From NCBI GenBank assembly GCA_022798855.1, contig JAAWNI010000002.1:1-41607 (forward strand): a stretch of DNA of 41,607 nt, given 5' to 3'. The position numbers were made by a program, and so were the translations under genes. The notes beneath the pieces are model-generated. The model ran no database searches, was not told the origin of the DNA, and worked only from the letters and a program-made list of their open reading frames with translations. This document shows positions 1 through 9,675 of this stretch, in pieces. Within the stretch, counting starts at the first letter, position 1. Every line of letters begins with the position of its first letter. This DNA comes from Lawsonibacter sp. (lineage in GTDB: Bacteria > Bacillota > Clostridia > Oscillospirales > Oscillospiraceae).

Positions 1-177
1 TTCGCAGGAATAATTGTTTTATTTCAAGAAATCACAACGAAGCATGGCGGAAAAAGACCCGCCAAACGGCGTTTTGAGAGATGTTAAACAGGCTCTAAGA
101 GCAGAGACATAGGGGCGGTCCGCCCCGGCTGTCGGAGGGGGCGGAGCGATCCCCCTTGACCGACTGGAGGTATGATT

Positions 178-2925
178 GTGGCAGACAATAACAACTCTTT
201 ATATGAAAACAGCGAATATCCATCCCGCCGCCAGGCGCCTGGGCGGGAGCGGCGGCAGAAAAAGGACAAGCGGAAGCGGGGCGGCATTGGCAGAGTGGTG
301 GGCTTTTTCTTCAAGCTTCTGGGCACCCTGATCCTCATCGGGCTGTGTACCGGGGCGCTGCTGTGCTGCTTCGCCGCGGTCTACATCAACGAGGTGATTG
401 TCCCAATCGCCGACCTGAGCCCCGACGACTTCCCCATGGGGGAGAACAGCATTATGTACTACCAGGACAAGGCCACCGGGGAGTATAAGGAGATGACCAC
501 CCTCCTCAACGTGACCAGCTCCATACGGGTGGGCATGGATGAGATACCCCAGTACCTCATCGACGCCACCGTGGCCATTGAGGACAAGCGGTTCTGGGAG
601 CACCCCGGCGTAGACTGGAAGCGCACCGCCAAGGCCGTGCTTTCCATGTTCACCGGCCAGGATATCTCCGGCGGCTCCACCATCACCCAGCAGCTGCTGA
701 AAAACATGACCAACTATAACGAGGTCACGGTCAAGCGGAAGATCACCGAGATTGTCCGGGCGGTCCGCTTCACCCAGAACAACTCCAAGGAGTCCACCCT
801 CCTGCGCTACCTGAACATCATCCCCCTGGGCAGCGGCTGCGAGGGGGTGGGGGCGGCGTCCCTGGAGTACTTCGGCAAGCCGGTGTCGGAGCTGACCCTG
901 GCCGAGTGCGCCAGCCTGATCGGCATTACCAACAACCCCTCCAAATACGGCCCCTACTCCTTCGCCCGCTCCAAGGGCGTGGACACCGATGAGATATGGG
1001 ACGCCCGCCAGTGGAACAAGTACCGCCAGGAGGTGGTGCTCTACCAGATGTTGGACCAGGGCAAGATCACCCGCGCGGAGTACGACGAGGCGGTGGCCCA
1101 GGAGCTGCGCTTTGTCCGGGCCGAGGGAGAGGAGGCCGAGACTCAGATTTACACCTGGTACGAGGAGACGGTGATCTCCGACGTGCGCCGGGCCCTGATC
1201 AGCAAGTACGGCTGGTCGGACAAGATGGCCGACGAGGCCCTCCAGAGCGGCGGCCTGCGCATCTACACCTGCTACGACCCCACCGCCCAGGCCCTGGCGG
1301 AGCAGGTCTATTTCGACCGGAGCAACCTGGACTACACCTCCAAGGACGGCCAGCTGCTCCAGTCCGCCATCTGCGTCATCGACAACAGGACGGGGGACGT
1401 GGCCGCCATCGTGGGCCGGTTCGGCGAGAAGACCCTGAACCGGGGCGGCAACTACGCCAACGACGGCCACCGCCAGCCCGGCTCCTCCTTCAAGCCCCTG
1501 GCCGTCTACTCCCCAGCTTTGGAGATGGGCAAGATCAGCCCCTTCTCCGTAATAGACGACTACCCCTATCAGGTGCTCAACGGCCGGGTCTACCCACTGA
1601 ACGGCGGCTACGCCAGCTACCACGGCCGGGTCACCGTCCGCCAGGCCCTCAAGGAGTCGCTGAACACCGTGGCCGTGCGCATTATGATGGAGTATAACGG
1701 CGGCGTCACCCCGGAGGAGAGCTTCAACTTTGTCCAGGACCGTTACCACATCGACCTGGAGCCGGGCCGGATGGTGAACGGCGAGATGAAGACGGATATC
1801 ACCATCTCCCTGTCCATGGGCGGGCTCACCGACGGCGTCAACGTCCGGGAGATGGCCGAGGCCTACTCCACCTTCCCCAACAACGGTGTGTATAAGGGCT
1901 CCCGCACCTATACCAAGGTTACCCAGATGATCGACGGCAGGGAGACGCTGCTGCTGGACAACACCCTGACCCCCCAGCAGGTCATCAAGGAGACGACGGC
2001 CTACTATATGAACGACATGCTCCAGGGCGTGTTTACCGCCGGCGGCACCGCCGTGGGCCGGGGCGGGGCGCTGAAAAGCTACCACGTGGCCGGCAAGACG
2101 GGCACCACCAACAACGACCACGACCGCTGGTTCGTGGGCTACACCCCCTACTACACCGCCGCCGTGTGGACAGGCTATGAACAGGGCACCCCCATCACCG
2201 GCGCGCCTTTCAATGTGTCCCTGGACCTGTGGGAAAAGGTGATGGTCCCCCTCCACGAGGGGCTGGACCCCGCGAACTACCCCCAGCCGGCGGAGATGCG
2301 CTCCATCACCTACTGCAAGGACAGCGGCCTGATCGCCACCGAGTACTGCGCCATGGACCCCCGGGGCGACAGGCGGGCTTCTGACACCATTTTCCCGGAG
2401 GACTACCCCACGGATAAGCGGTGCACCTTCCACACTGAAGCCAGCATGGTCACCATCTGCGTGGACAGCCCGGTGACCAAGGAGGACGGGGCCCAGACCG
2501 GCCTGTACCATCTGGCTGGGGAGTTCTGCCCCGAGGAGAGCAAGCGGGACATCTGCCTGCCTGACTACGAGCGGGAGCGGGTCGGCAATGCCACGGCTGG
2601 GGACGAGGCCTGGCGCTACGCGTCGGCCGCGAGCCACGGCGGCTGCACCGTCCACCTGGAAGCCCCCCCGCCGGAGGAGCCGGATGTTACCGATCCAAAC
2701 AACCCCGTTGACCCCTCAAACCCCAGCAACCCCGGTGGGGCCACCAACCCCTCCGACCCATCCTATAACCCCTACGACCCCTATTACAACCCCGGCGGGA
2801 CCAAGCCCGGAGAGAGCGGCACCCCCGGCGGCGGAAACCAGGGCGGGACGGCCAGCCCGGAGCCCAATAAGCCGCCGGACACCCCCATCAATCCCCTGCC
2901 GCCCTCCGACGGCATGGTGGGCTGA
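178..2925 (+). CDS. Class A penicillin-binding protein (PBP1A-like transglycosylase/transpeptidase) with Pro/Asn/Gly-rich C-terminal tail
   Basis: N-terminal TM segment; GT51 motifs (AIEDKRFWEHPGVDW, GGSTITQQLLKN); transpeptidase motifs (PGSSFKPL, AGKTGTTNN). The ORF track starts at ATG 172, but GGAGG at 166-170 is better spaced for GTG 178. Confidence 0.95.
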   Translation: MADNNNSLYENSEYPSRRQAPGRERRQKKDKRKRGGIGRVVGFFFKLLGTLILIGLCTGALLCCFAAVYINEVIVPIADLSPDDFPMGENSIMYYQDKATGEYKEMTTLLNVTSSIRVGMDEIPQYLIDATVAIEDKRFWEHPGVDWKRTAKAVLSMFTGQDISGGSTITQQLLKNMTNYNEVTVKRKITEIVRAVRFTQNNSKESTLLRYLNIIPLGSGCEGVGAASLEYFGKPVSELTLAECASLIGITNNPSKYGPYSFARSKGVDTDEIWDARQWNKYRQEVVLYQMLDQGKITRAEYDEAVAQELRFVRAEGEEAETQIYTWYEETVISDVRRALISKYGWSDKMADEALQSGGLRIYTCYDPTAQALAEQVYFDRSNLDYTSKDGQLLQSAICVIDNRTGDVAAIVGRFGEKTLNRGGNYANDGHRQPGSSFKPLAVYSPALEMGKISPFSVIDDYPYQVLNGRVYPLNGGYASYHGRVTVRQALKESLNTVAVRIMMEYNGGVTPEESFNFVQDRYHIDLEPGRMVNGEMKTDITISLSMGGLTDGVNVREMAEAYSTFPNNGVYKGSRTYTKVTQMIDGRETLLLDNTLTPQQVIKETTAYYMNDMLQGVFTAGGTAVGRGGALKSYHVAGKTGTTNNDHDRWFVGYTPYYTAAVWTGYEQGTPITGAPFNVSLDLWEKVMVPLHEGLDPANYPQPAEMRSITYCKDSGLIATEYCAMDPRGDRRASDTIFPEDYPTDKRCTFHTEASMVTICVDSPVTKEDGAQTGLYHLAGEFCPEESKRDICLPDYERERVGNATAGDEAWRYASAASHGGCTVHLEAPPPEEPDVTDPNNPVDPSNPSNPGGATNPSDPSYNPYDPYYNPGGTKPGESGTPGGGNQGGTASPEPNKPPDTPINPLPPSDGMVG

Positions 2926-2971
2926 GAACGGCCCGGCCAGCCGGTGTTTGAGGTTGTGATGAGTCTCTGAA

Positions 2972-3004
2972 CAGCGCCGCGGATCATAGAGGTCCGCGGC
3001 GCTG
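2972..3004 (+). terminator. Strong hairpin downstream of PBP gene
   Basis: Inverted repeat cagcgccgcgga-tcatagagg-tccgcggcgctg. Confidence 0.6.
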
Positions 3005-3085
3005 CTTGACGGGTGGGTGTGAAATGTGACGAATTCCCGCCCATTAGGAGGGAAAAGTTCCACAGACTCCACAGCGCTTTTCCGG

Positions 3086-3114
3086 TTGCGGCGGGCGGAC
3101 TTGTATGCTACAAT
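3086..3114 (+). promoter_or_regulatory. Sigma-A type promoter for ACT gene
   Basis: TTGCGG - 17 bp - TACAAT. Confidence 0.55.
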
Positions 3115-3180
3115 GGACCACGGCGCAAAAACAAATGACCACCCAGCGCGGACAGCGCTCCCGCGCGGACTGGAGGAACT

Positions 3181-3621
3181 ATGAGCGGTCCGGCAAAATA
3201 TTTTATTGTAGAGGCCAAAGCCATGCCGGAGATTTTCCGGAAGGTGGCCGAGGCCAAGCGCCTGCTGGAGACAGGGGAGGAGAAGACCGTCAACGGGGCG
3301 GCCCAGGCGGTGAACATCAGCCGCAGCGCCTTTTATAAGTACAAGGACGCGGTCCGGCCCTTCCACGACATGCTCCACGGGCGGATCGTCACCTTCCAGG
3401 TGATGCTGAAGGATGAGCCGGGGGCGCTGTCCGGGGCCCTCAACGTGCTGGCGGGCACCGGCATGAACATCCTGACCATCAATCAGAGCATTCCGGTGAA
3501 CGGCTGCGCCGTGGTTACCATCACGTCGGAGACTTCCGCCCTTCAAAATTCCCTGGAGGAGGTGCTGGCCAGCCTGTCCAACGGTCCGGGCGTCATCAAA
3601 TGCGAGATCCTGGCGGGGTAG
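3181..3621 (+). CDS. ACT domain-containing regulatory protein (PheB/UPF0735-like)
   Basis: N-terminal HTH-like segment (VNGAAQAVNISRSAFYKYKDAV), C-terminal ACT domain (VTFQVMLKDEPGALSGALNVLAGTGMNILTI); directly upstream of hom. Confidence 0.88.
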   Translation: MSGPAKYFIVEAKAMPEIFRKVAEAKRLLETGEEKTVNGAAQAVNISRSAFYKYKDAVRPFHDMLHGRIVTFQVMLKDEPGALSGALNVLAGTGMNILTINQSIPVNGCAVVTITSETSALQNSLEEVLASLSNGPGVIKCEILAG

Positions 3622-3696
3622 AATGGCTCCCTCAGAGAGGGAGGCTTTTAAAGCATTTTAAAGCAGCAATATATTTTAGGATAAGGAGAAAAAAGA

Positions 3697-4908
3697 ATGG
3701 TAAATGTAGCGATTTTAGGGTTTGGCACGGTGGGCTCCGGCGTGGCCGAGGTGCTCACCACCAACGGCGGGCTTATCGACCGGCGGGTGGACGATCTGGT
3801 GCGGCTGAAATATATTGTAGACGTGCGGGACTTCCCGGACAGCCCGTATGCGGACCTGTTTGTGAAGGACTTCGCCGTTCTGGAGAACGACCCCGAGCTG
3901 GACATCGTGGTGGAGACGATTGGCGGAGCCACCATCGCCCTGGACTTCACCACCCGGGCGCTGAAAGCGGGCAAGAGTGTGGTCACCTCCAACAAGGAGC
4001 TGGTGGCCACCCACGGCTTTGAGCTCCTCCAACTGGCCCAGGCCAACGGGTGCAGCTATCTCTTCGAGGCCAGCGTGGGCGGCGGCATCCCCATCCTGCG
4101 GCCCCTGACCTCCTGCCTGGCCGCCAACGAGCTGGAGCAGGTCACCGGCATCCTCAACGGCACCACCAACTATATCCTCACCCGGATGATCCGGGCGGGG
4201 CTCACCTTCGATCAGGCCCTGGCGGAGGCCCAGGCCAACGGCTACGCCGAGAAGGACCCCACCGCCGACGTGGACGGCCACGACGCCTGCCGGAAGATCT
4301 GCATTCTGGCCGCCCTGGCCTTCGGCCGGCACATCTACCCCGATCAGGTGGCCACCCAGGGCATCCGGGGGGTCACTCTGGAGGACGTGGCCTACGCCGA
4401 CTCCGTGGGCTGCAAGATCAAGCTGCTGGGCCGGGCCCTCCGCCGCCCCGAGGGCAAGGTGTGCGCCTTTGTGGCCCCCCATCTGGTGCCTGGGGAGAAC
4501 CCCCTGGCCGGAGTGGAGGACGTGTTCAATGCTATCGCCGTCACCGGCAACGCCATCGGCGACGTGATGTTCTACGGCCGGGGCGCCGGCAAGCTGCCCA
4601 CCGCTTCCGCCGTGGTGGCCGACGTCATCGACATCGCCAAGGACCTGAAAAAGGACCGGCACAACGGCTGGGAGGAGGGGGCCCCCGATTTGGTGGTTTC
4701 CGCCGACTGCCTGGTTTCCCCCTGGTACGTCCGGGCCCAGATTTCCGCCGACCAGGCCAGGAAACGCTGCGGCGACATCCAGCTGCTGGCCCGTGGGGGC
4801 GCCCCCGCCGGCGAGGCGGCCTTCCTGGCCGCCCCCATGGCTGAGCCGGAGATTCGGGAGAAGCTGGCCGGCCTGGAGACAGGCTCCCTGTTCCGGGTGC
4901 TGGCCTGA
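3697..4908 (+). CDS. hom: Homoserine dehydrogenase
   Basis: N-terminal GFGTVGSGV Rossmann motif; KDPTADVDGHDACRKICILA; neighbour of aspartate kinase. Confidence 0.95.
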   Translation: MVNVAILGFGTVGSGVAEVLTTNGGLIDRRVDDLVRLKYIVDVRDFPDSPYADLFVKDFAVLENDPELDIVVETIGGATIALDFTTRALKAGKSVVTSNKELVATHGFELLQLAQANGCSYLFEASVGGGIPILRPLTSCLAANELEQVTGILNGTTNYILTRMIRAGLTFDQALAEAQANGYAEKDPTADVDGHDACRKICILAALAFGRHIYPDQVATQGIRGVTLEDVAYADSVGCKIKLLGRALRRPEGKVCAFVAPHLVPGENPLAGVEDVFNAIAVTGNAIGDVMFYGRGAGKLPTASAVVADVIDIAKDLKKDRHNGWEEGAPDLVVSADCLVSPWYVRAQISADQARKRCGDIQLLARGGAPAGEAAFLAAPMAEPEIREKLAGLETGSLFRVLA

Positions 4909-4934
4909 GACAGACTGTCCGCATAGGATGGGGG

Positions 4935-5011
4935 TGTAGGGGCGGATATTATCCGCCCGGACAATCCCACCTGTATTTTGTAAAAGCGGGCGGGTGATAC
5001 CCGCCCCTACA
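4935..5011. repeat. TAGGGGCG palindromic element (two internal hairpins, terminal inverted repeats)
   Basis: tgtaggggcggatattatccgcccg ... gggcgggtgatacccgcccctaca. Confidence 0.7.
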
Positions 5012-5062
5012 GTATATCGCTCCACTTAAATTTTACTCAAACCTTTAGGGGGAATACCATAC

Positions 5063-6286
5063 ATGGCACTGATTGTACAAAAATTCGGCGGTAGCTCGGT
5101 GGCCGACGCCGATAAAATCCGCAATGTGGCCAGGATCGTCACGGAGACATACCGCAGGGGCCACAGCGTGGTGGTGGTGCTGTCCGCCCAGGGGGACACC
5201 ACCGACGACCTGATCGAAAAGGCCCGGGAAATCCACCCTGGGGCCTCCAAGCGGGAGATGGATATGCTGCTGGCCACCGGCGAGCAGATCTCCATTTCCC
5301 TGTGCGCCATGGCCATCGAGCGCATGGGCTACCAGGTCATCTCCCTCACCGGCTGGCAGGCGGGTATGCTCACCGACTCCGCCTACTCCTCCGCCCGGAT
5401 CAAGCGCATCCGGGCCGAGCGCATCCAGAAGGAGCTGGACAAGAAGAAGATTGTCATCGTGGCCGGCTTCCAGGGGATCAACAAGTATGACGATATCACC
5501 ACCCTGGGCCGCGGGGGCTCGGACACCTCCGCCGTGGCTCTGGCCACCGCCCTCCACGCTGACCTGTGCCAGATTTACACCGACGTGGACGGCGTTTACA
5601 CCGCCGACCCCCGCAATGTGGCAGGGGCCAGAAAGATTGACGAGATTACCTACGACGAGATGCTGGAGCTGGCGAGCCTGGGGGCCCAGGTGCTCCACAA
5701 CCGCTCGGTGGAGATGGCCAAGCGGTATAATGTCAATCTGGAGGTGCTGTCCAGCTTCAGCGGGAAGCCCGGTACGAAAGTGAAGGAGGTCGTGAAGACT
5801 ATGGAAAAAACACATGTCAGCGGGGTGGCCAAGGATAAAGATGTGGCCCGCATCGCTCTGGTCGGACTGGCGGACCAGCCCGGCATTGCCTTTAAAATCT
5901 TCTCCCTTCTGGCTAAGAAGGGCATCAATGTAGATATCATCCTCCAGTCCATCGGCCGCGACAGCAGCAAGGATATCAGCTTTACCGTGGCCCAGGGCGA
6001 CGCCATGGCCGCCCGGGAGGTGATGGAGGAGCACAAGGAATCCATCGGCTGCAAGTCCATCGAGGTCAGCACCCAGGTGGCCAAGGTGTCCATCGTGGGC
6101 GCGGGCATGGCCCACAACGCCGGCGTGGCCTGCAAGATGTTCGAGGCCCTGTTCTCCGCCGGAATCAACATCAATATGATCTCCACCAGCGAGATTAAGG
6201 TGTCCGTCCTGGTGGACGAGCGGGACGCCGACCGGGCCGTCCAGGCCATCCACGACCGCTTTTTCAGCGAGTTCGGAAACGCGTAA
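5063..6286 (+). CDS. lysC: Aspartate kinase
   Basis: KFGGSSVAD start, GRGGSDTSAVALA, C-terminal tandem ACT domains. Confidence 0.95.
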   Translation: MALIVQKFGGSSVADADKIRNVARIVTETYRRGHSVVVVLSAQGDTTDDLIEKAREIHPGASKREMDMLLATGEQISISLCAMAIERMGYQVISLTGWQAGMLTDSAYSSARIKRIRAERIQKELDKKKIVIVAGFQGINKYDDITTLGRGGSDTSAVALATALHADLCQIYTDVDGVYTADPRNVAGARKIDEITYDEMLELASLGAQVLHNRSVEMAKRYNVNLEVLSSFSGKPGTKVKEVVKTMEKTHVSGVAKDKDVARIALVGLADQPGIAFKIFSLLAKKGINVDIILQSIGRDSSKDISFTVAQGDAMAAREVMEEHKESIGCKSIEVSTQVAKVSIVGAGMAHNAGVACKMFEALFSAGININMISTSEIKVSVLVDERDADRAVQAIHDRFFSEFGNA

Positions 6287-6301
6287 ACAACAAGAATGCA
6301 G

Positions 6302-6329
6302 GGGCGGTTGGTATTACCAACCGCCCTTT
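6302..6329 (+). terminator. Terminator-like hairpin after lysC, a single-hairpin member of the TAGGGGCG repeat family
   Basis: gggcggttggtattaccaaccgccctttg. Confidence 0.6.
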
Positions 6330-6354
6330 GCCATTGGGGTATATTTCCATTTTT

Positions 6355-6972
6355 CTAATCAAATTTCAGCCCCGGCCTGCCCTGCTTCACCGCCTCCACC
6401 AGCAGGAGGGAGGGGGGATGGCCTGGCCCGTGGGCGGCCAGCTTGAGCCGTTTGGGCTCCAGGCGGCAGGAGCGCAGGGCGCACAGCACATCCACCAGCC
6501 GCTCAGGACGGTGGCACAAGGCGAAGCGGCCCCCGTTTTTCACCAGCCGGGACGCGGCGGCGCACAGCTCCGCCAGGGAGCAGAACTCCTCGCTCCGGGC
6601 GGGGCCGCCGCTCTTCCCGCTGCCCACAGGGAAGTAGGGCGGGTTGGATACCACCAGGTCGAAGCCCCCGGCAGGGAGGGGGGCGGTACGCAGGTCGCCG
6701 GCGACGACCTCCCCGGCCAGGCCGTTGGACTCCAGGTTGTTTCGGGCGGTCTGGGCGGAGAGGGGGTCGACCTCCACGCCGGTGAGGGCCAGCCGGTCCG
6801 CCCGCCGGGCCAGCAGCAGGAGCAGGGCGCCGCTGCCCGCCCCCAGGTCGCACACCCGCCAGCCTGGCCGGACGCTGGCAAAGGCCCCCAGGGCCAGGGC
6901 GTCGCCCCCCAGAGGAAAGACGCCGTCCCCCCAGGACAGGGTGTAAGGCCCCAATTGTTCTTTTCCCGCCAT
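6355..6972 (-). CDS. tRNA1(Val) (adenine(37)-N6)-methyltransferase TrmN6-like
   Basis: SAM motif VCDLGAGSGALLLLLA and NPPY catalytic motif (DLVVSNPPYFPVGSG). Confidence 0.85.
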   Translation of the reverse strand: MAGKEQLGPYTLSWGDGVFPLGGDALALGAFASVRPGWRVCDLGAGSGALLLLLARRADRLALTGVEVDPLSAQTARNNLESNGLAGEVVAGDLRTAPLPAGGFDLVVSNPPYFPVGSGKSGGPARSEEFCSLAELCAAASRLVKNGGRFALCHRPERLVDVLCALRSCRLEPKRLKLAAHGPGHPPSLLLVEAVKQGRPGLKFD

Positions 6973-7258
6973 AATCTATCACCATCCCGCGATTTGTAAG
7001 CCGTTCCAAGGGTAAGAACCTGTGTTCACAATCTCAAACGACCGTCTGAAACGGTCCTTTTGCCGCCCTGCGGTGTTAAAAAATCTTGAAATCCACAAAG
7101 CCAAGGACGACAACGCGGCCATGTGCGCTTTGCACCCCCGAGCTTTTGCCAGGAATTCTGATGATTGCTATAAAACAAGGAAACAAAAAAAGGATACCAT
7201 ATTTCGCGGAAATATGATATAATCAAAGCGCAGTAAAATGGAGGAGGGGTGAGCCGCT

Positions 7259-8089
7259 TTGACCGGGACACTGTATTTAGTCCCCACACCCATTGGAAAT
7301 CTGGGGGATATCTCCCAGCGGATGGTGGAGATTCTGGAGCTGGTGGACTTTATCGCCGCCGAGGACACCCGGGTGACGGTAAAGCTGCTCAACCACCTGG
7401 GGATCAAAAAACCGATGGCCCCCTACCACCGGCACAGCACCGAGGCCAGCGGCCGGGCCATCCTCAACCGGCTCCAGGACGGGGAGAGCTGCGCCCTGGT
7501 CACCGACGCGGGCACCCCCGCCATCTCCGACCCCGGGGAGGAGCTGGTGGCCCAGTGCGCCGCCCTGGGCATCCCGGTGTGCGCCATCCCCGGGCCCTGC
7601 GCCCTGGTGACGGCCCTGGCCGCCTCCGGCCAGCCCACAGGGCGGTTCACCTTCGAGGGCTTTCTGGCTATGAACAAGAAGAACCGCCGGGCCCATCTGG
7701 AGGGCCTTCGGGGGGAGGAGCGGACTATGATCTTCTACGAGGCCCCCCACAAGCTGGCCGCCACCCTCCAGGACCTGTCGGAGGTTTTCGGCCCCGACCG
7801 GCCCCTCACCATCTGCCGGGAGCTGACCAAGCTCCACGAGGAGGTCCGCCGCACCACCCTGGGCCAGGCTGCCGCCTGGTATCAGGAGAACGACCCGAAA
7901 GGGGAGTTTGTGCTGGTGGTCCGGGGGGCGGAGCATGTCCAGGAGCAAAAGTCCACCCTGGAGGACGGCCTGATTCTGGTGGGCCGGCTGCGGGAGGAGG
8001 GGCTGTCCCTCCGGGACGCGGTCCGTCAGGCCGCCAAGGAGCTGGGGCTGTCCCGAAATGAGCTGTATGACGCAGCGGTGAAATTATAG
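7259..8089 (+). CDS. rsmI: 16S rRNA (cytidine(1402)-2'-O)-methyltransferase
   Basis: GTLYLVPTPIGNLGDIS...AAEDTRVT...VTDAGTPAISDPGEELV; TTG start with GGAGGGG upstream. Confidence 0.95.
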   Translation: MTGTLYLVPTPIGNLGDISQRMVEILELVDFIAAEDTRVTVKLLNHLGIKKPMAPYHRHSTEASGRAILNRLQDGESCALVTDAGTPAISDPGEELVAQCAALGIPVCAIPGPCALVTALAASGQPTGRFTFEGFLAMNKKNRRAHLEGLRGEERTMIFYEAPHKLAATLQDLSEVFGPDRPLTICRELTKLHEEVRRTTLGQAAAWYQENDPKGEFVLVVRGAEHVQEQKSTLEDGLILVGRLREEGLSLRDAVRQAAKELGLSRNELYDAAVKL

Positions 8090-8162
8090 GGGCGCACATT
8101 GTGCGCCCGTCATCAAAGTGGTGCTTGCGGTAAAGCGCGGGCGGACAATGTCCGCCCCTACA
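8087..8162. repeat. TAGGGGCG palindromic element overlapping the rsmI stop codon
   Basis: taggggcgcacattgtgcgcccg ... cgggcggacaatgtccgcccctaca. Confidence 0.7.
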
Positions 8163-8238
8163 GAGCGTAAATATCCGCACCGAATCGCCCAAAAATGGAT
8201 AGAATAGAGAGAGAAACCATGTAAAAGAGGTGCTGTCC

Positions 8239-9675
8239 ATGAATCGGAACATTGAGGACTACATTAAGCCCGGAGCCCGGGCCCATCTGGTGGGTGTGGG
8301 CGGGGTGTCTATGGCCCCCCTGGCCGAGGTGCTGAAAGGGAAAGGGGTCGGCGTCACTGGCTCTGACATGAGGGAGAGCGGAACGGTGGCCCACCTCCGC
8401 TCCCTGGGCATTCCGGTGGCCATCGGCCACCTGCCCGGGAGCGTGGAGGGGGCGGACTGTGTTATCCGCACCGCTGCCGTCCACGACGACAACCCGGAGA
8501 TCGCCGCCGCTTTGAGCGCCGGCATCCCCGTCTTTGAGCGGGCCCAGGCCTGGGGCGCCATCATGGGCCATTACAAAAACGCCCTGTGCGTGGCGGGCAC
8601 CCACGGCAAGACCACCACCACCTCCATGTGCACCCACATCTTCCTGGCCGCCGGCCGGGACCCCTCTGTGATGATCGGGGGCACCCTGCCCATTCTGGGG
8701 GCGGGCCACCGGGTGGGGCAGGGGGACACCATCATCGCCGAGTCCTGTGAGTACTGCAACTCCTTCCTGTCCTTCGCCCCCACGGTGGCGGTGATCCTCA
8801 ACGTGGAAGCCGACCACCTGGACTTCTTCAAGGACCTGGAGGACATCGAAAAATCCTTCCGGAAATTCGCCGAGCTGGTGCCTGCCCCCGGCGGCCATGT
8901 GGTGGCCAACTGGGACAGCGCCAACGTAAGAAAGACCTTGGAGGGGCTCCAGAGGCCCTGTTTTATGTTCAGCCTGACGGACCGGGAGGCCCACTGTTAC
9001 GCGGACAACCCCGCCTGGGAGCGGGGGCTGCCCACCTTTGATATTGTGGTCCATGGGGAGAGATACGCCCATGTGTCCCTGCGGGTGGGGGGTGTCCACA
9101 ACGTGTCCAACGCCCTGGCCGCCGCCAGCGCCGCCTATGTGCTGGGGGTGCCGGGGAAGGCGGTGGAGGAGGGCCTGAGTTCCTTTACTGGGGCGGGCCG
9201 GCGCTTTGAGAAGAAAGGCGTGTACCATGGGGCCGACGTCTACGACGACTACGCCCACCACCCCGACGAGCTGTGGGCCCTGCTCACCATGGCGAAGACC
9301 CTGGGCTACAAGCGGGTGGTCTGCGCCTTCCAGCCCCACACCTATACCCGCACCGCCGCCCTCTTTGACGGCTTTGTGGAGGTGCTGAAGCTGGCCGACG
9401 TGGCGGTGGTGGCGGAGATATACGCCGCCCGGGAGCAGAACACCCTGGGCATCTCCTCTCTGGACCTGGTGCGGAAAATCCCGGGGGCGGTCTACTGCCC
9501 CCATCTGGAGGGGGCCGCGGCCCAGCTGGCGGATATGGCCGAACCCGGCGACCTGATCCTCACCGTGGGCGCGGGGGACATCTATCTGGCCGGGGAGGAA
9601 CTGGTTAGGCGCTGTTTGAAACATGGAAATGTGCCCAACGGCGAGAAATTTTTTCGCCAGACGAAGCCAATTTGA
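8239..9675 (+). CDS. murC: UDP-N-acetylmuramate--L-alanine ligase
   Basis: HLVGVGGVSMAPLAEVL, GTHGKTTTTSM, NVEADHLDFF, DVYDDYAHHPDE. Alternative GTG start at 8230. Confidence 0.93.
   Translation: MNRNIEDYIKPGARAHLVGVGGVSMAPLAEVLKGKGVGVTGSDMRESGTVAHLRSLGIPVAIGHLPGSVEGADCVIRTAAVHDDNPEIAAALSAGIPVFERAQAWGAIMGHYKNALCVAGTHGKTTTTSMCTHIFLAAGRDPSVMIGGTLPILGAGHRVGQGDTIIAESCEYCNSFLSFAPTVAVILNVEADHLDFFKDLEDIEKSFRKFAELVPAPGGHVVANWDSANVRKTLEGLQRPCFMFSLTDREAHCYADNPAWERGLPTFDIVVHGERYAHVSLRVGGVHNVSNALAAASAAYVLGVPGKAVEEGLSSFTGAGRRFEKKGVYHGADVYDDYAHHPDELWALLTMAKTLGYKRVVCAFQPHTYTRTAALFDGFVEVLKLADVAVVAEIYAAREQNTLGISSLDLVRKIPGAVYCPHLEGAAAQLADMAEPGDLILTVGAGDIYLAGEELVRRCLKHGNVPNGEKFFRQTKPI

Noticed and set aside
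199-2655. 818-aa minus-strand ORF opposite the PBP gene (and similar long antisense ORFs at 8158-9624, 18031-20175, 30771-33104, 37108-38499)
   Set aside because: His/Gly/Val/Leu/Gln-rich low-information translations mirror the codon bias of the GC-rich sense gene; no domain motifs or RBS.
7022-7222. 66-aa plus-strand ORF upstream of rsmI
   Set aside because: No RBS, no recognisable motif; lies in a likely promoter region with TATAAT near 7213.
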